Notes: generated by a model not told the origin, from the letters alone. DNA of 64,000 bases from Paracoccus yibinensis (GCF_030846195.1 NZ_JAVCWH010000003.1:310001-374000); one strand, 5' to 3'; shown: positions 1 to 8,939, counted from the first letter of the stretch. A program made the numbers and translations.

Positions 1-513
1 CGCAAGATCGAGGAATTCGCGACCTATCTGGCATCGCAGGGGATTACGCTGGCCTATCACCACCACATGGGCACGGTGGTCGAATCGCCCGAGGAGATCG
101 ACGCCTTCATGGCCGCGACCGGACCCGCCACGCACCTGCTGTTCGATGCGGGCCACTGCACCTTCGGCGGCGGCGATCCCCAGGCGGTTCTGCGCAAGCA
201 CGTCGCGCGCGTGGCCCATTTCCACGCCAAGAACATCCGCCGGGATGTGACCCGACGGGTCCGCGACGAGAACCTGTCCTTTCTCCAGGGGGTGCTGGCA
301 GGGGCCTTCACCGTGCCGGGCGATCCCGAGGGGGCCATCGACTTCGTGCCGCTGCTGCGCATCCTGGCCGAGGCCGGTTATGACGGCTGGCTGGTGATCG
401 AGGCCGAACAGGACCCGGAAAAGCGCAACCCGCTGGAGTATCAGTCCCTGGGATTGAGGTCGCTGAAGGCGGCGGCGGCCGAGGCAGGTCTGGACCGCGC
501 GGCGGCAGCCTGA
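1..513 (+). CDS. iolE: Myo-inosose-2 dehydratase IolE (C-terminal part)
   Basis: The reading frame is open from base 1, so the N-terminus lies outside the window; 170 residues are visible. IolE dehydrates scyllo-inosose in the myo-inositol catabolic pathway. The protein is a TIM-barrel of the xylose-isomerase/AP-endonuclease-2 type. The visible part carries the barrel signatures [26 protein letters not shown] and the late-strand [10 protein letters not shown]. It is followed by iolB on the same strand, which supports the inositol assignment. The family call is from remembered motifs; a neighbouring sugar isomerase of the same fold is the main alternative. Confidence 0.85.
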   Translation, partial: RKIEEFATYLASQGITLAYHHHMGTVVESPEEIDAFMAATGPATHLLFDAGHCTFGGGDPQAVLRKHVARVAHFHAKNIRRDVTRRVRDENLSFLQGVLAGAFTVPGDPEGAIDFVPLLRILAEAGYDGWLVIEAEQDPEKRNPLEYQSLGLRSLKAAAAEAGLDRAAAA

Positions 514-518
514 GCGCG

Positions 519-555
519 GTGGGGGCTGTCTGCCCCCACACCCCCGAGGATATTT
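519..555 (+). repeat. Intergenic hairpin followed by Rhodobacterales-type CCCCCGAGGATATTT element
   Basis: An 8-bp inverted repeat GTGGGGGC (519-526) / GCCCCCAC (532-539) with a 5-nt loop is followed directly by CCCCCGAGGATATTT (541-555). This hairpin plus tail follows the iolE stop. It matches a very common intergenic sequence that I recall from Rhodobacter and Paracoccus genomes. It may act as a terminator or a repetitive extragenic element. Only one copy was noticed in this window. Confidence 0.6.
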
Positions 556-578
556 CCACACAGAAGACAAGGCCCGTC

Positions 579-1403
579 ATGAGCACCCTTCTTCGCAGAC
601 CCTTCGGCACCCATGGCGAAGTGCATCGCATCACGCCGCAATCGGCCGGCTGGCGCTATGTGGGATTTTCGCTGCACCGCCTGCGGAAAGGCGAGACGGC
701 AGCCGAGGCCATCGGCGACAGGGAGGCGATCCTGGTCCTGGTCGAGGGCAAGGCCCAAATCAGCGCGGCGGGCCAGGATTGGGGCGTTCTGGGCGATCGC
801 ATAGATGTCTTCGAAAAGACCCCGCCGCATTGCCTGTACGTGCCCCCCGGCCAGGACTGGCAGGCGCAGGCAACGACCGACTGCACGCTGGCCGTCTGCA
901 CCGCGCCGGGCCGGGGTGGGCACGCGGCGCGCCGCATCGGCCCGGACGGCATCACCCTGACGCAGCGCGGCCAGGGGACCAACACCCGCTGGATCAACAA
1001 CATCGCCATGGAGGATCAGGACTTCTGCGACAGCCTGCTGGTCACCGAGGTCTTCACCCCCGCGGGACACTGGTCATCTTATCCCAGCCATCGCCATGAC
1101 GAGGACGACTTCCCCCGCATCACCTATCTTGAGGAAACCTATTATCACCGTCTGAGTCCCAGGGACGGCTGGGCTGTTCAGCGGGTCTATACGGACGACG
1201 GCAGCCTGGACGAATGCATGGTCGTGCGTGATGGCGATGTGGTCCTGGTGCCCCGTGGCCACCATCCCTGCGCGGCGCCGCACGGGTTCGAACTCTACTA
1301 CCTCAACGTGATGGCGGGACCGCGCCGGAACTGGCGTTTCGTGGCGGCCCCCGAGGTCATGAGCGTCATCGAGAAGGATGCGCGCCAGGCTCAGGCGAGT
1401 TGA
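579..1403 (+). CDS. iolB: 5-deoxy-glucuronate isomerase IolB
   Basis: This 274-residue protein isomerises 5-deoxy-glucuronate to 5-dehydro-2-deoxy-gluconate, the step after IolD in myo-inositol degradation. It is a bicupin. The metal-binding histidines are visible in YPSHRHDEDD (about H171 and H173), and the C-terminal cupin has VLVPRGHHP. The internal ATG at 579 (MSTLLRRPFG) was chosen over an in-frame GTG at 519, because IolB proteins begin near this residue and the upstream stretch is the intergenic hairpin. It follows iolE with a 65-bp gap and is probably co-transcribed with it. Confidence 0.92.
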   Translation: MSTLLRRPFGTHGEVHRITPQSAGWRYVGFSLHRLRKGETAAEAIGDREAILVLVEGKAQISAAGQDWGVLGDRIDVFEKTPPHCLYVPPGQDWQAQATTDCTLAVCTAPGRGGHAARRIGPDGITLTQRGQGTNTRWINNIAMEDQDFCDSLLVTEVFTPAGHWSSYPSHRHDEDDFPRITYLEETYYHRLSPRDGWAVQRVYTDDGSLDECMVVRDGDVVLVPRGHHPCAAPHGFELYYLNVMAGPRRNWRFVAAPEVMSVIEKDARQAQAS

Positions 1404-1537
1404 TAAAGTATTAACGACACAATCACCGGGAACCTCTGGACGGCCGATCTGTTGGTGGTCGGGCGTCCGCCCAGTGCGGGCGTGTGATTCGCGGTCCGAA
1501 TGCGGACCTTCAGTCCACGATCAGCCAAGGTTTTCCG

Positions 1538-2368
1538 ATGTTTTACACCGACAACAAGCTGCAATACCCCGTTCGCGTCGATTCCCCTAATCCGGTCTTC
1601 GCCCGCGCCCTTCAGCAGGCCATCGGCGGGGTCGAGGGCGAGATTCGCGTGGCCATGCAGTATTTCTTCCAGGCCTGCGGTGCACGCGGCAATCCCAAGT
1701 TCCGCGACCTGCTGATGAACACCGCCGCCGAGGAACTGGGCCATATCGAGATGCTGGCCACGGCTGTTGCCATGAACCTGGAAGGCGCGCCCCTGTCCAT
1801 GAAAGAGGAGATGGCCGCCAGCGACCGCGCCGTGGGCGCGATCATGGGCGGCATGAACCTCAAGAACCTGCTGTCCTCGGGCCTGTCGGCCATGCCGGTG
1901 GACAGCGACGGTGTGCCCTTCGACATGTCCCACATCTATGCCAGCGGCAACATTGCAGCCGACATGACCGCCAATGTCGCCGCCGAATCCACCGGGCGGA
2001 CGCTGGCGGTGCGACTTTACAACATGACCGACGACGCGGGGATGAAGGACATGCTGCAATACCTGATTGCGCGTGACACCATGCACCAGAACCAATGGCT
2101 GGCCACGCTCGAGGAACTGGGCGGCATGACCGGCGCCTTCCCGATCCCCAACAGCCATCCGCAGGCCGAGGAAAAGACCGAGTTCAGCTATGCCTATCTG
2201 GGCTTCCAGGCCGATGGCAGCGCGCCGGTTCCGGGCCGCTGGGGCGACGGGCCGTCCATCGACGGCAAGGGCACCTTTGCCAAGGGCAAGCTGCATCCTT
2301 CGGACCAGAAGCCCGACCTGGGCATGGCCCGGCCCGGCAGCGGCGCGCAGGCCGAACAGATCGGGTGA
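1538..2368 (+). CDS. Non-haem manganese catalase
   Basis: This 276-residue protein disproportionates hydrogen peroxide with a dimanganese centre. The ligands align with the numbering I recall for the Lactobacillus plantarum enzyme: E35 in GVEGEIR, E66 and H69 in AAEELGHIEM, E150 in AAESTGR and H183 in RDTMHQNQ. The start MFYTDNKLQY at 1538 is typical of the family; the longer frame from 1484 has no family support. A terminator hairpin follows immediately. Genes downstream on the same strand look like a stress/envelope set, which fits an oxidative-stress role. Confidence 0.95.
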   Translation: MFYTDNKLQYPVRVDSPNPVFARALQQAIGGVEGEIRVAMQYFFQACGARGNPKFRDLLMNTAAEELGHIEMLATAVAMNLEGAPLSMKEEMAASDRAVGAIMGGMNLKNLLSSGLSAMPVDSDGVPFDMSHIYASGNIAADMTANVAAESTGRTLAVRLYNMTDDAGMKDMLQYLIARDTMHQNQWLATLEELGGMTGAFPIPNSHPQAEEKTEFSYAYLGFQADGSAPVPGRWGDGPSIDGKGTFAKGKLHPSDQKPDLGMARPGSGAQAEQIG

Positions 2369-2376
2369 TCCAGCGG

Positions 2377-2403
2377 CCCGCCGGTCAATGCCGGCGGGTC
2401 TTT
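2377..2403 (+). terminator. Rho-independent terminator after manganese catalase
   Basis: A perfect 8-bp stem CCCGCCGG (2377-2384) / CCGGCGGG (2391-2398) with loop TCAATG is followed by TCTTTC. It begins 8 nt after the catalase stop and ends 20 nt before the next start. Confidence 0.8.
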
Positions 2404-2422
2404 CAACAGGCACGGAACGGCC

Positions 2423-3172
2423 ATGACCCGAACGCCCTGGATTCGTTGGACAATCGCGCTGGGCTTCGCGCTCGGCGGATTTTTCGACGGCATCCTTTTG
2501 CACCAGATCCTACAATGGCATCACCTTCTCAGCCTGGTGCCGGGAATGGAAGATCTGCGGCTGCAAATCCTGTGGGACGGCTGGTTCCATGCCGCGATGT
2601 ATGGGCTGGCTGCCCTGGCCCTGATCGAGCTGTGGCGGGCGCGGGGTGCTGCTGCGGGGATGAATGGCACGCTGGGGACGCTGCTGATGGGTTTCGGTGC
2701 CTGGCATGTGCTGGACGGGATCCTGTCGCACTGGCTGCTGGGCATCCACCGGATCCGGCTGGACAGCGCCTATCCGCTGGCCTGGGATCTAGGGTGGTTC
2801 CTGGGGCTGGGGCTGCTGCCCATCCTGCTGGGCCTGGTGATCGCGCGCAGGCCCAAGGGCCGGTCGGATCCGCCGCCCGGCCTGACGGTTTCCGTTCTGG
2901 CGGCCATCAGCCTGGGGGCGGGTGCTTGGGCGGCGCTGCCTCCGGCGGACCAGCCCTTCGCCACGATCGTCTTTGCGCCGGGCGTCGATCCGGGCACCGC
3001 CATGTCGCGCGCGGGATTCGGGGAAGGCGATGTGATCTGGACCGACCCCCTGTCCCAGGTCACGGTTGCGCGGCTGGAAGGCGGCGCCCCTTGGCGGCTT
3101 TACCTGTCGGGCGCGCTTCTGGTCAGCGGAACAGGGGTGCCCGCCGGATGTTTCAACTGGGCGCGCGTCTGA
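2423..3172 (+). CDS. DUF2243 family multi-pass membrane protein
   Basis: This 249-residue protein has about five hydrophobic segments. It begins with the DUF2243 signature GGFFDGILLHQILQWHH (residues 18-34), with a repeated H/W pattern in DGWFHAAMYG and GAWHVLDGILSHW. The residues after about 185 form a soluble tail. Function is unknown; the conserved histidines in membrane segments suggest metal or haem contact, but that is inference. It sits between manganese catalase and an SDR gene on the same strand. Confidence 0.8.
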   Translation: MTRTPWIRWTIALGFALGGFFDGILLHQILQWHHLLSLVPGMEDLRLQILWDGWFHAAMYGLAALALIELWRARGAAAGMNGTLGTLLMGFGAWHVLDGILSHWLLGIHRIRLDSAYPLAWDLGWFLGLGLLPILLGLVIARRPKGRSDPPPGLTVSVLAAISLGAGAWAALPPADQPFATIVFAPGVDPGTAMSRAGFGEGDVIWTDPLSQVTVARLEGGAPWRLYLSGALLVSGTGVPAGCFNWARV

Positions 3173-3195
3173 CGCGGCCCGAACAGGAGAAGACC

Positions 3196-3948
3196 ATGAG
3201 CCTTGCCATCATCACCGGGGCCTCGACCGGGATCGGGCTGGAACTGGCCCGCATCGCCCGCGCCGATGGCCACCACGCCATCATGGTCGCCAACGAACCC
3301 GCGATTCACGAAGCGGCCGCCACCCTGGGCGGCGAGGCGGTCGAGGCCGACCTGGCCACGCCCGCAGGCATTGTCGCCGTTCTGAACAGGCTGGCGGGGC
3401 GTGACGTGGATCTTCTGATGCTGAATGCGGGCACGGGGATGGGCAACGCCTTCCTGGACCAGGATCCCGACCGGATCGACCATGTGGTGATGACGAATGT
3501 GCTGGGTGTGCTGCGGCTGGCGCATCCCCTGGGACGGCGCATGCGCGACAGGGGCCAAGGCCGTATCCTGATCACCGGGTCCATCGCGGGCTTCATGCCC
3601 GGGACATTCCAGGCGATCTACAACGCCTCGAAGGCATTCCTCAACAATTTCGCCCTGGGCTGGAACGAGGAACTGAAGGACACGGGCGTGACCGTGACCT
3701 GCCTGATGCCGGGAATCACCGATACCGCGTTCTTCGAACGCGCGGGGCTTCTGGACACGAACCTGGGCCAGATGAAGAAGGACGACCCTGCCATGGTCGC
3801 CCGCGCGGGCTATGACGCGATGCTTGCGGGCCGGACGCAGATGACGCCGGGGTTGAAGAACAAGGTCCAGGCCACGGCAGCCGAAATCCTGCCCGCGGGC
3901 GTGGTGGCCAAGATGCACCGGCAGATGGCCAAGCCCAAGGGCGAATGA
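3196..3948 (+). CDS. Short-chain dehydrogenase/reductase
   Basis: This classical SDR of 250 residues has the cofactor motif TGASTGIG (residues 7-14), NAG (77-79) and a catalytic triad Ser129 (ITGSIAG), Tyr142 and Lys146 (YNASK). It probably oxidises or reduces a small carbonyl/alcohol with NAD(P)H; the substrate cannot be told. The ATG at 3196 follows AGGAGAAG. A long in-frame extension upstream to 2095 is a shadow over the two preceding genes and was discarded. Confidence 0.88.
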   Translation: MSLAIITGASTGIGLELARIARADGHHAIMVANEPAIHEAAATLGGEAVEADLATPAGIVAVLNRLAGRDVDLLMLNAGTGMGNAFLDQDPDRIDHVVMTNVLGVLRLAHPLGRRMRDRGQGRILITGSIAGFMPGTFQAIYNASKAFLNNFALGWNEELKDTGVTVTCLMPGITDTAFFERAGLLDTNLGQMKKDDPAMVARAGYDAMLAGRTQMTPGLKNKVQATAAEILPAGVVAKMHRQMAKPKGE

Positions 3949-4027
3949 TCCCCTGCGCGGCCGCGACAGGCCGGGCAAACCACCGGTCCGGCACCCCGGA
4001 CCACCTTCCACCGACAGGAGAACCAGG

Positions 4028-4516
4028 ATGAAGCGCAGAACCCTTTTCGCCGCAGGCGCCGCAGCCGCCGTCATGCCGGTCGCCCGGATGGCCTTTGCCC
4101 AGGCCGCCGCCCCCGACGCACGCATGCAGGAAATCCTGCTGGGAGGTAATTTCTCGTTGCTCAGCAGCCGGCTTGCCGCCGAGAAGGCGACCGATCCCGC
4201 CGTCAAGGCCTTTGCCGCGCTGGAAGTCGCCGAGCAGGAGGCCGTGGCCCGTGCATTCGGCGCCGCCCCGTCCGATCAGGTCGCGCCGGAGCACGCGACG
4301 ATGCTGGAACAGATGAACGCCATGGAGGCAGGCGCGGAATTCGACCGGCAATATCTGACGGCGCAGATGCAGGGCCATGAACAGTTGCGGGCGCTGCACG
4401 CGGCCTATGCCGAGAACGGCGAAAATCCGATGGCGCGCGGCGCGTCCATCGTCGGCGTTCCGGCCATCGATTCCCACATGTCCATGCTGCGGGCGATCAG
4501 CAACCGGATGGGCTGA
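4028..4516 (+). CDS. DUF4142 domain secreted protein
   Basis: This 162-residue protein has an N-terminal export signal with a twin-arginine-like start (MKRRTLFAAGAAAA, processing near AFA-QAA at residue 25). The rest is a helical ferritin-like DUF4142 domain, with FDRQYLTAQMQGH typical of the family. Function is unknown; relatives are often induced by stress and sit near peroxide-defence genes, as here. Its stop is 4 nt before the next start, so it is probably co-transcribed with the patatin gene. An AGGAGA ribosome site precedes the ATG. Confidence 0.78.
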   Translation: MKRRTLFAAGAAAAVMPVARMAFAQAAAPDARMQEILLGGNFSLLSSRLAAEKATDPAVKAFAALEVAEQEAVARAFGAAPSDQVAPEHATMLEQMNAMEAGAEFDRQYLTAQMQGHEQLRALHAAYAENGENPMARGASIVGVPAIDSHMSMLRAISNRMG

Positions 4517-4519
4517 CGC

Positions 4520-5455
4520 ATGGAGGCCTGGCTTTGCCTTGCCGGCGGGAACGCGCTTGGCGCGTTCCATGTCGGTGCCTGGCAAGCGGTCGAGAGGTCC
4601 GGCCTGCGCGTCACGCGCATGTCGGGCGCCTCGATCGGGGCGGTTGTGGCTGCGCTGATCGCAGGCAATCCGCCCGACCGGCGGACCGAGGCGCTGCACG
4701 CCTTTCTGGACAAGGTCGCGCAGCATCGTTCGGTCAGCGGACGCCGGGCTTCCATTACCGCCATGCTGCTGCGCGGCCATCCGCCGCTGTTCGTGCCGTC
4801 CTGGCCCGGCCTGTGGGAGATCGTGCCGGGAATGCCCGCCGACCGCTCTCAATTCCGGCGCGGGCCGATGCGGCGGCTTCTGGAACGCAGCATCGACTTC
4901 GACCGTCTGAACGATTCTGACATCGAGGTCACGATCACCGCCCTGGATGCCGAAACCGGCGAGGTCGTGGACTTCCGCAACCGCGGCACGACCCTGACGG
5001 TGGAGCACCTGATGGCCAGCACCGCCCTGCCCGTCCTGTTCCGGCCCGTCCACATCGACGGCCGCGCCTTCCTGGATCCCGGCCTGTGCGAGAACCTGCC
5101 CCTGCGCCCGCTGCTGGACCGGCCGGGCGATGCGGCGATCATCGCGCTTGACCTGTTCACGCAGCAGGGAACGATGCTGGAAACCATGGACGGCATCGGC
5201 ACCCGCGCGCAGGAACTGTTCTTTGCCGGCCAATCGGCCCGCATCATCCAGGGCGCCGACCTGAAGGGCCGCGACTTCCATCACATCGTGCTGACCGACC
5301 CCGATGATGTCTTCGTGGGCAAGGCCTTTGATTTCGGCAGGTCAAACCTGGCGCGCCGGGTCGAACTGGGCGCGGCCCTGACGGCTCGGGCGCTTGTCGG
5401 TCTTTGCGCCGCTTTGCCCGCGGCCCCCGCCCCCCCTGGAGAATCTGTCCCATGA
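4520..5455 (+). CDS. Patatin-like phospholipase/acyl hydrolase
   Basis: This 311-residue alpha/beta hydrolase of the patatin (RssA) family probably cleaves acyl esters from membrane lipids. The nucleophile elbow GASIG puts the catalytic serine at about S38. The second dyad member is about D186 in AFLDPGLCENLPL, where the usual DGG/DGA is DPG. The oxyanion loop GGNALGAFHVG is at residues 9-19. It overlaps the next gene by 4 nt (ATGA), which indicates translational coupling with the hydrolase downstream. Confidence 0.88.
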   Translation: MEAWLCLAGGNALGAFHVGAWQAVERSGLRVTRMSGASIGAVVAALIAGNPPDRRTEALHAFLDKVAQHRSVSGRRASITAMLLRGHPPLFVPSWPGLWEIVPGMPADRSQFRRGPMRRLLERSIDFDRLNDSDIEVTITALDAETGEVVDFRNRGTTLTVEHLMASTALPVLFRPVHIDGRAFLDPGLCENLPLRPLLDRPGDAAIIALDLFTQQGTMLETMDGIGTRAQELFFAGQSARIIQGADLKGRDFHHIVLTDPDDVFVGKAFDFGRSNLARRVELGAALTARALVGLCAALPAAPAPPGESVP

Positions 5456-6612
5456 TCCCGATCCGTCTTCACGCCCGGCTTGACGCCGCGTCCGCCGCCG
5501 CGCTGCTGCTGGTGCCTCGCGCATTGGGATGGCCAAGCCGCCTGAGGCGCCCGTTGGCCCTGGCCGGGCTGGGGGTCGCGGCCTATTCGCTGGCCACCCG
5601 GTATCGCGACGGCCCGGGCGGCGGGATCGGCCTGGACCAGCATCGGATGCTGGACGCGGCGCAGGGGGCGGCCTGCCTGGCGGCGGGCCTCGGCGAACGC
5701 GCGCCGGGACCGCGCGCCTTTCTGACGGGTTACGGCGCCTTTTCCCTGGCCGCCGCCGCCCTGACCCAGCCGCCGGGACCGCGCGGGGTGCCGCTTTCCG
5801 CGGCGGCGGTGGCAGGGGACGAGCTTGGCCCGGACTTGCTCCGACTGCGCTGCGGCATCGTCAACGTGGCCTTCATCGGCAGGCCGGAAGCCGGGGACCG
5901 GGGCTGGTTCCTGGTCGATGCGGGTCTGGCCGGGGCCGGCCCTGCCATCCGTGCGGCGGCGCGGCAGCGGTTCGGCGACGCCCGGCCTGCCGCGATCCTG
6001 CTGACCCACGGTCATTTCGATCATGTCGGCGCCTTGGCCGAACTGGCCCGCGACTGGGACGCGCCGATCCTGGCTCATCCTTCCGAACGGCCCTATCTGG
6101 ACGGCACACAGTCCTATCCGCCCCCTGCCCCCGAGGTCGGCGGCGGTTCCATGGCAGAACTGTCCCCGCTGTTCCCGCGCGGACCCATCGATGTGTCGGA
6201 CCGGCTGCAGGACCTGCCCCGCGACGGCACGATCCCCGGACTGGAAGGCTGGCAATGGATCCATACGCCCGGCCATGCGCCGGGGCACGTGTCCTTCTGG
6301 AACGCGGCCAGGGGCGACCTGATCGCAGGTGACGCGATCAGCGCCACGCGCCAGGAATCGCTCGGCAGCGCGATGTTGCAGATCCCGCATCTGCAAGGTC
6401 CGCCCGCCTATTTCACGCCTGACTGGGACGCCGCCGGAAAGTCTCTGCGCAGGCTTGCGGCGCTGCGTCCCGAACGGATGATCCCCGGTCACGGCCCTGC
6501 CGTGGCAGGACCGGATTTCCTGGCCGCGCTTGACCGGCTGGCCCAGGATTTCGACAGCCGCGGGCTGCCCGCCCACAGCCGTTATCTGCACCAGTCGCCC
6601 GATCGGCCCTGA
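5452..6612 (+). CDS. Metallo-beta-lactamase fold hydrolase with hydrophobic N-terminal region
   Basis: This 386-residue protein has a C-terminal MBL domain with the metal-binding motif THGHFDH (H186, H188, D190, H191), HTPGHAPGHVSFW, GDAIS and PGHGP. The first ~120 residues are alanine/leucine-rich and possibly membrane-associated, with no motif I recognise. The substrate is unknown; glyoxalase-II, lactonase and RNA-hydrolase relatives share the motif. The ATG at 5452 overlaps the patatin stop (ATGA) and has GGAGAAT upstream, so it was preferred to the GTG at 5404. Confidence 0.85.
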   Translation: MIPIRLHARLDAASAAALLLVPRALGWPSRLRRPLALAGLGVAAYSLATRYRDGPGGGIGLDQHRMLDAAQGAACLAAGLGERAPGPRAFLTGYGAFSLAAAALTQPPGPRGVPLSAAAVAGDELGPDLLRLRCGIVNVAFIGRPEAGDRGWFLVDAGLAGAGPAIRAAARQRFGDARPAAILLTHGHFDHVGALAELARDWDAPILAHPSERPYLDGTQSYPPPAPEVGGGSMAELSPLFPRGPIDVSDRLQDLPRDGTIPGLEGWQWIHTPGHAPGHVSFWNAARGDLIAGDAISATRQESLGSAMLQIPHLQGPPAYFTPDWDAAGKSLRRLAALRPERMIPGHGPAVAGPDFLAALDRLAQDFDSRGLPAHSRYLHQSPDRP

Positions 6613-6712
6613 CATGAGAGGGGGCCGATGCCCCACCAGCAGCTGGCGCTTCATGACGGCCGGATGATGCCGACCGCTATCCGCGCAAGATCCGCCGGTT
6701 GGAACCGCCGGC

Positions 6713-6937
6713 TCAGGACGCGGCCTGGTCCATCAGATGCCGCGCCCACAGCCCGGATGCCCAGGCGGCGGGAATGCCCAGGGGGATCGACACCAGGACC
6801 GTCATTTCGGGGGACAGCGCGGGCAGGCCGATGGCCTGGCCCAGCAGCCCCAGCATGAACAGGTTGATCGCCACCGCCCCCGCCGCAAAGACATAGAGCA
6901 TCAGCGCCAGTTTCCAGACCGGCCAGCGATCGTTCAT
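6713..6937 (-). CDS. Small two-helix membrane protein divergent from norC
   Basis: This 74-residue protein begins MNDRWPVWKLALMLYVF and has two predicted membrane helices (about residues 9-30 and 42-64). It is transcribed away from norC, and the FNR/NNR-like box at 6995-7008 lies 64 nt upstream of its start. It may therefore belong to the nitric-oxide regulon. Small proteins of this kind near nor genes have been named NnrT in some genomes, but I cannot confirm that here. The ATG at 6937 is preceded by GGGAAAAGG; the longer frame would run across the norC promoter. Confidence 0.7.
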   Translation of the reverse strand: MNDRWPVWKLALMLYVFAAGAVAINLFMLGLLGQAIGLPALSPEMTVLVSIPLGIPAAWASGLWARHLMDQAAS

Positions 6938-6994
6938 GACCTTTTCCCTTTTCTGTCCCATCCCTGCATTCTGCACGAATTTAATAGGCCTTCT

Positions 6995-7008
6995 TTGACT
7001 TCGGACAA
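6995..7008 (+). promoter_or_regulatory. FNR/NNR-like box upstream of norC
   Basis: The sequence TTGACTTCGGACAA is a 14-bp imperfect dyad of the FNR/NNR type (TTGAC, four bases, GACAA). Its centre is 70 nt before the norC start and 64 nt before the divergent small membrane protein, so it could serve both. The expected regulator is one of the Crp/Fnr proteins encoded at 12449-13165 and 13804-14514. Confidence 0.65.
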
Positions 7009-7071
7009 GGATCGCCCCTGCCCGAACGACGATGGTGCCCCCAATTGCAACTGTATCGGGAGACCCTCGCC

Positions 7072-7524
7072 ATGCGCGAAGTCCTGACAAAGAGCATGGC
7101 CCGGAACATCTTTTACGGCGGGTCGCTGTTCTTTATCCTCATCTTCATCGGCCTGTCGGTGCACAGCCACTGGTATATCGTGAACGTGTCCACGAATGAC
7201 GCGCCGCTGACCGCCAGCGTGGCGGGCGGCAAGCACGTCTGGGAAAAGCACGCCTGCGTCAACTGCCACTCGATCCTGGGCGAAGGCGCCTATTTCGCGC
7301 CCGAACTGGGCAACGTCATGACCCGCTGGGGCGTCCAGGACGACCCCGAAGCCGCCTTCGAGGTCATGAAGGCCTGGATGGAGGCGCAGCCCTCGGGCAT
7401 CGAGGGCCGCCGCCAGATGCCGCAGTTCAACCTGTCCGACGAAGAAATCCGCGAAGTCACCGACTTCCTGCTGTGGACCAACAAGATCCGCACCCAGGAC
7501 TGGCCCCCCAACGACGCCGGTTGA
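7072..7524 (+). CDS. norC: Nitric oxide reductase subunit C (cytochrome c)
   Basis: NorC is the membrane-anchored monohaem cytochrome c subunit of the respiratory NO reductase. It passes electrons to NorB in the cytoplasmic membrane. The 150-residue protein has one N-terminal membrane anchor (about residues 14-34) and one haem-binding site CVNCH (C62, C65, H66). The probable axial methionine is in RRQMPQF near residue 123. The ATG at 7072 (MREVLTKSMARN) matches known NorC starts. It is the first gene of norCBQDEF, with an FNR/NNR-like box upstream. Confidence 0.96.
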   Translation: MREVLTKSMARNIFYGGSLFFILIFIGLSVHSHWYIVNVSTNDAPLTASVAGGKHVWEKHACVNCHSILGEGAYFAPELGNVMTRWGVQDDPEAAFEVMKAWMEAQPSGIEGRRQMPQFNLSDEEIREVTDFLLWTNKIRTQDWPPNDAG

Positions 7525-7536
7525 TTGGAAAACACC

Positions 7537-8934
7537 ATGAAATATCAATCACAAAAAATCGCCCTGGCCTATATCGCCGTGGCCCTGGCCTTGTTCGCCA
7601 CACAGGTGACGATGGGGCTGATCATCGGCTATATCTATGTCCAGCCGAACTTCCTGTCCGAAATCCTGCCCTTCAGCGTGGGCCGGATGGTCCACACCAA
7701 CGCCTTGGTCGTCTGGCTGCTGTGCGGGTTCTTCGGCGCCGCCTATTTCCTGATCCCCGAGGAAGCCGAGCGGGAAATCCATTCCCCCTTCCTGGCCTAT
7801 CTGCAGCTGTTCATCCTGGTGGTGGGCACGGCCGGGGCGGTCGCCACCTATCTGTTCAACCCGTGGCAGGGCAACTACTTCGTCGGCACCCAAGGGCGCG
7901 AGTTCCTGGAACAGCCCACCTGGGTCAAGGCCGGCATCGTCGTGGCCGCGCTGATCTTCCTGTATAACGTCTCGATGACGGTGCTGAAGGGCCGCAAGAC
8001 CACGATCAGCACGATCCTTCTGATCGGGCTTTGGGGTCTGGCGCTGCTGTTCCTGTTCGCCTTCTACAACCCAGCGAACCTGGGCCTGGACAAGCAGTAC
8101 TGGTGGTATGTGATCCACCTGTGGGTCGAGGGCGTCTGGGAACTGATCATGGCCTCGATCCTGGGCTTCCTGATGCTGAAGCTGACGGGCGTGGACCGCG
8201 AGGTGGTCGAGAAGTGGCTGTATGTCATCGTGGCGACGGCGATGTTCTCGGGCATCCTGGGAACCGGGCACCACTATTTCTGGATCGGGATGCCCGCCTA
8301 CTGGCAGTGGATCGGCTCGATCTTCTCCTCCTTCGAGGTGGTGCCGTTCTTCGCGATGATGGCATTCGCCTTCGTGATGGTCTGGAAGGGCCGGCGCGAC
8401 CACCCGAACAAGGCAGCCCTGCTGTGGTCGCTGGGCTGCGCCGTGCTGGCCTTCTTCGGCGCGGGGATCTGGGGCTTCCTGCACACGCTGCACGGGGTGA
8501 ACTATTACACCCACGGCACGCAGGTCACCGCCGCCCACGGGCACCTGGCCTTCTATGGCGCCTATGTCTGCCTCAACCTGGCGCTGTTCAGCTATGCCAT
8601 GCCGATCCTGCGCAAGCGCGACCCCTATAACCAGGTGCTGAACATGACGTCGTTCTGGCTGATGTCGGGCGGGATGCTGTTCATGACCTTCGCGCTGACC
8701 TTCGCAGGCACGGTGCAGACCCATCTGCAGCGCGTGCTGGGCATGGGCTACATGGAGGTGCAGGACCAGATGGCGCTGTTCTACTGGATGCGCTTCGGGT
8801 CGGGCGTCGCCGTGGTGCTGGGTGCGATCCTGTTCATCTATGCCCTGTCCTTCCCGCGCCGCGAAGTGGTCCGCCCCGGCCCGCTGGAGCGTGAGCGCCT
8901 TGCCAACAACCCCGACTACATCGCTGCGGAGTGA
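7537..8934 (+). CDS. norB: Nitric oxide reductase subunit B
   Basis: NorB is the catalytic subunit that reduces 2 NO to N2O at a haem b3/non-haem iron centre. The protein has 465 residues and 12 predicted helices and belongs to the haem-copper oxidase superfamily. Visible ligand motifs include GRMVHTN (low-spin haem), LWVEGVWELI with the functional glutamates, GTGHHYFW with the FeB histidines, and AHGHLAFYG. The ATG at 7537 (MKYQSQKIALAY) was chosen over the TTG at 7525. It starts 12 nt after norC. Confidence 0.97.
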   Translation: MKYQSQKIALAYIAVALALFATQVTMGLIIGYIYVQPNFLSEILPFSVGRMVHTNALVVWLLCGFFGAAYFLIPEEAEREIHSPFLAYLQLFILVVGTAGAVATYLFNPWQGNYFVGTQGREFLEQPTWVKAGIVVAALIFLYNVSMTVLKGRKTTISTILLIGLWGLALLFLFAFYNPANLGLDKQYWWYVIHLWVEGVWELIMASILGFLMLKLTGVDREVVEKWLYVIVATAMFSGILGTGHHYFWIGMPAYWQWIGSIFSSFEVVPFFAMMAFAFVMVWKGRRDHPNKAALLWSLGCAVLAFFGAGIWGFLHTLHGVNYYTHGTQVTAAHGHLAFYGAYVCLNLALFSYAMPILRKRDPYNQVLNMTSFWLMSGGMLFMTFALTFAGTVQTHLQRVLGMGYMEVQDQMALFYWMRFGSGVAVVLGAILFIYALSFPRREVVRPGPLERERLANNPDYIAAE

Positions 8935-8939
8935 CGACG

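Noticed and set aside
2095..3948. Long plus-strand reading frame of 617 codons
   Set aside because: Only the last 250 codons (3196-3948) show a protein family (SDR). The rest overlaps the manganese catalase and DUF2243 genes in another frame.
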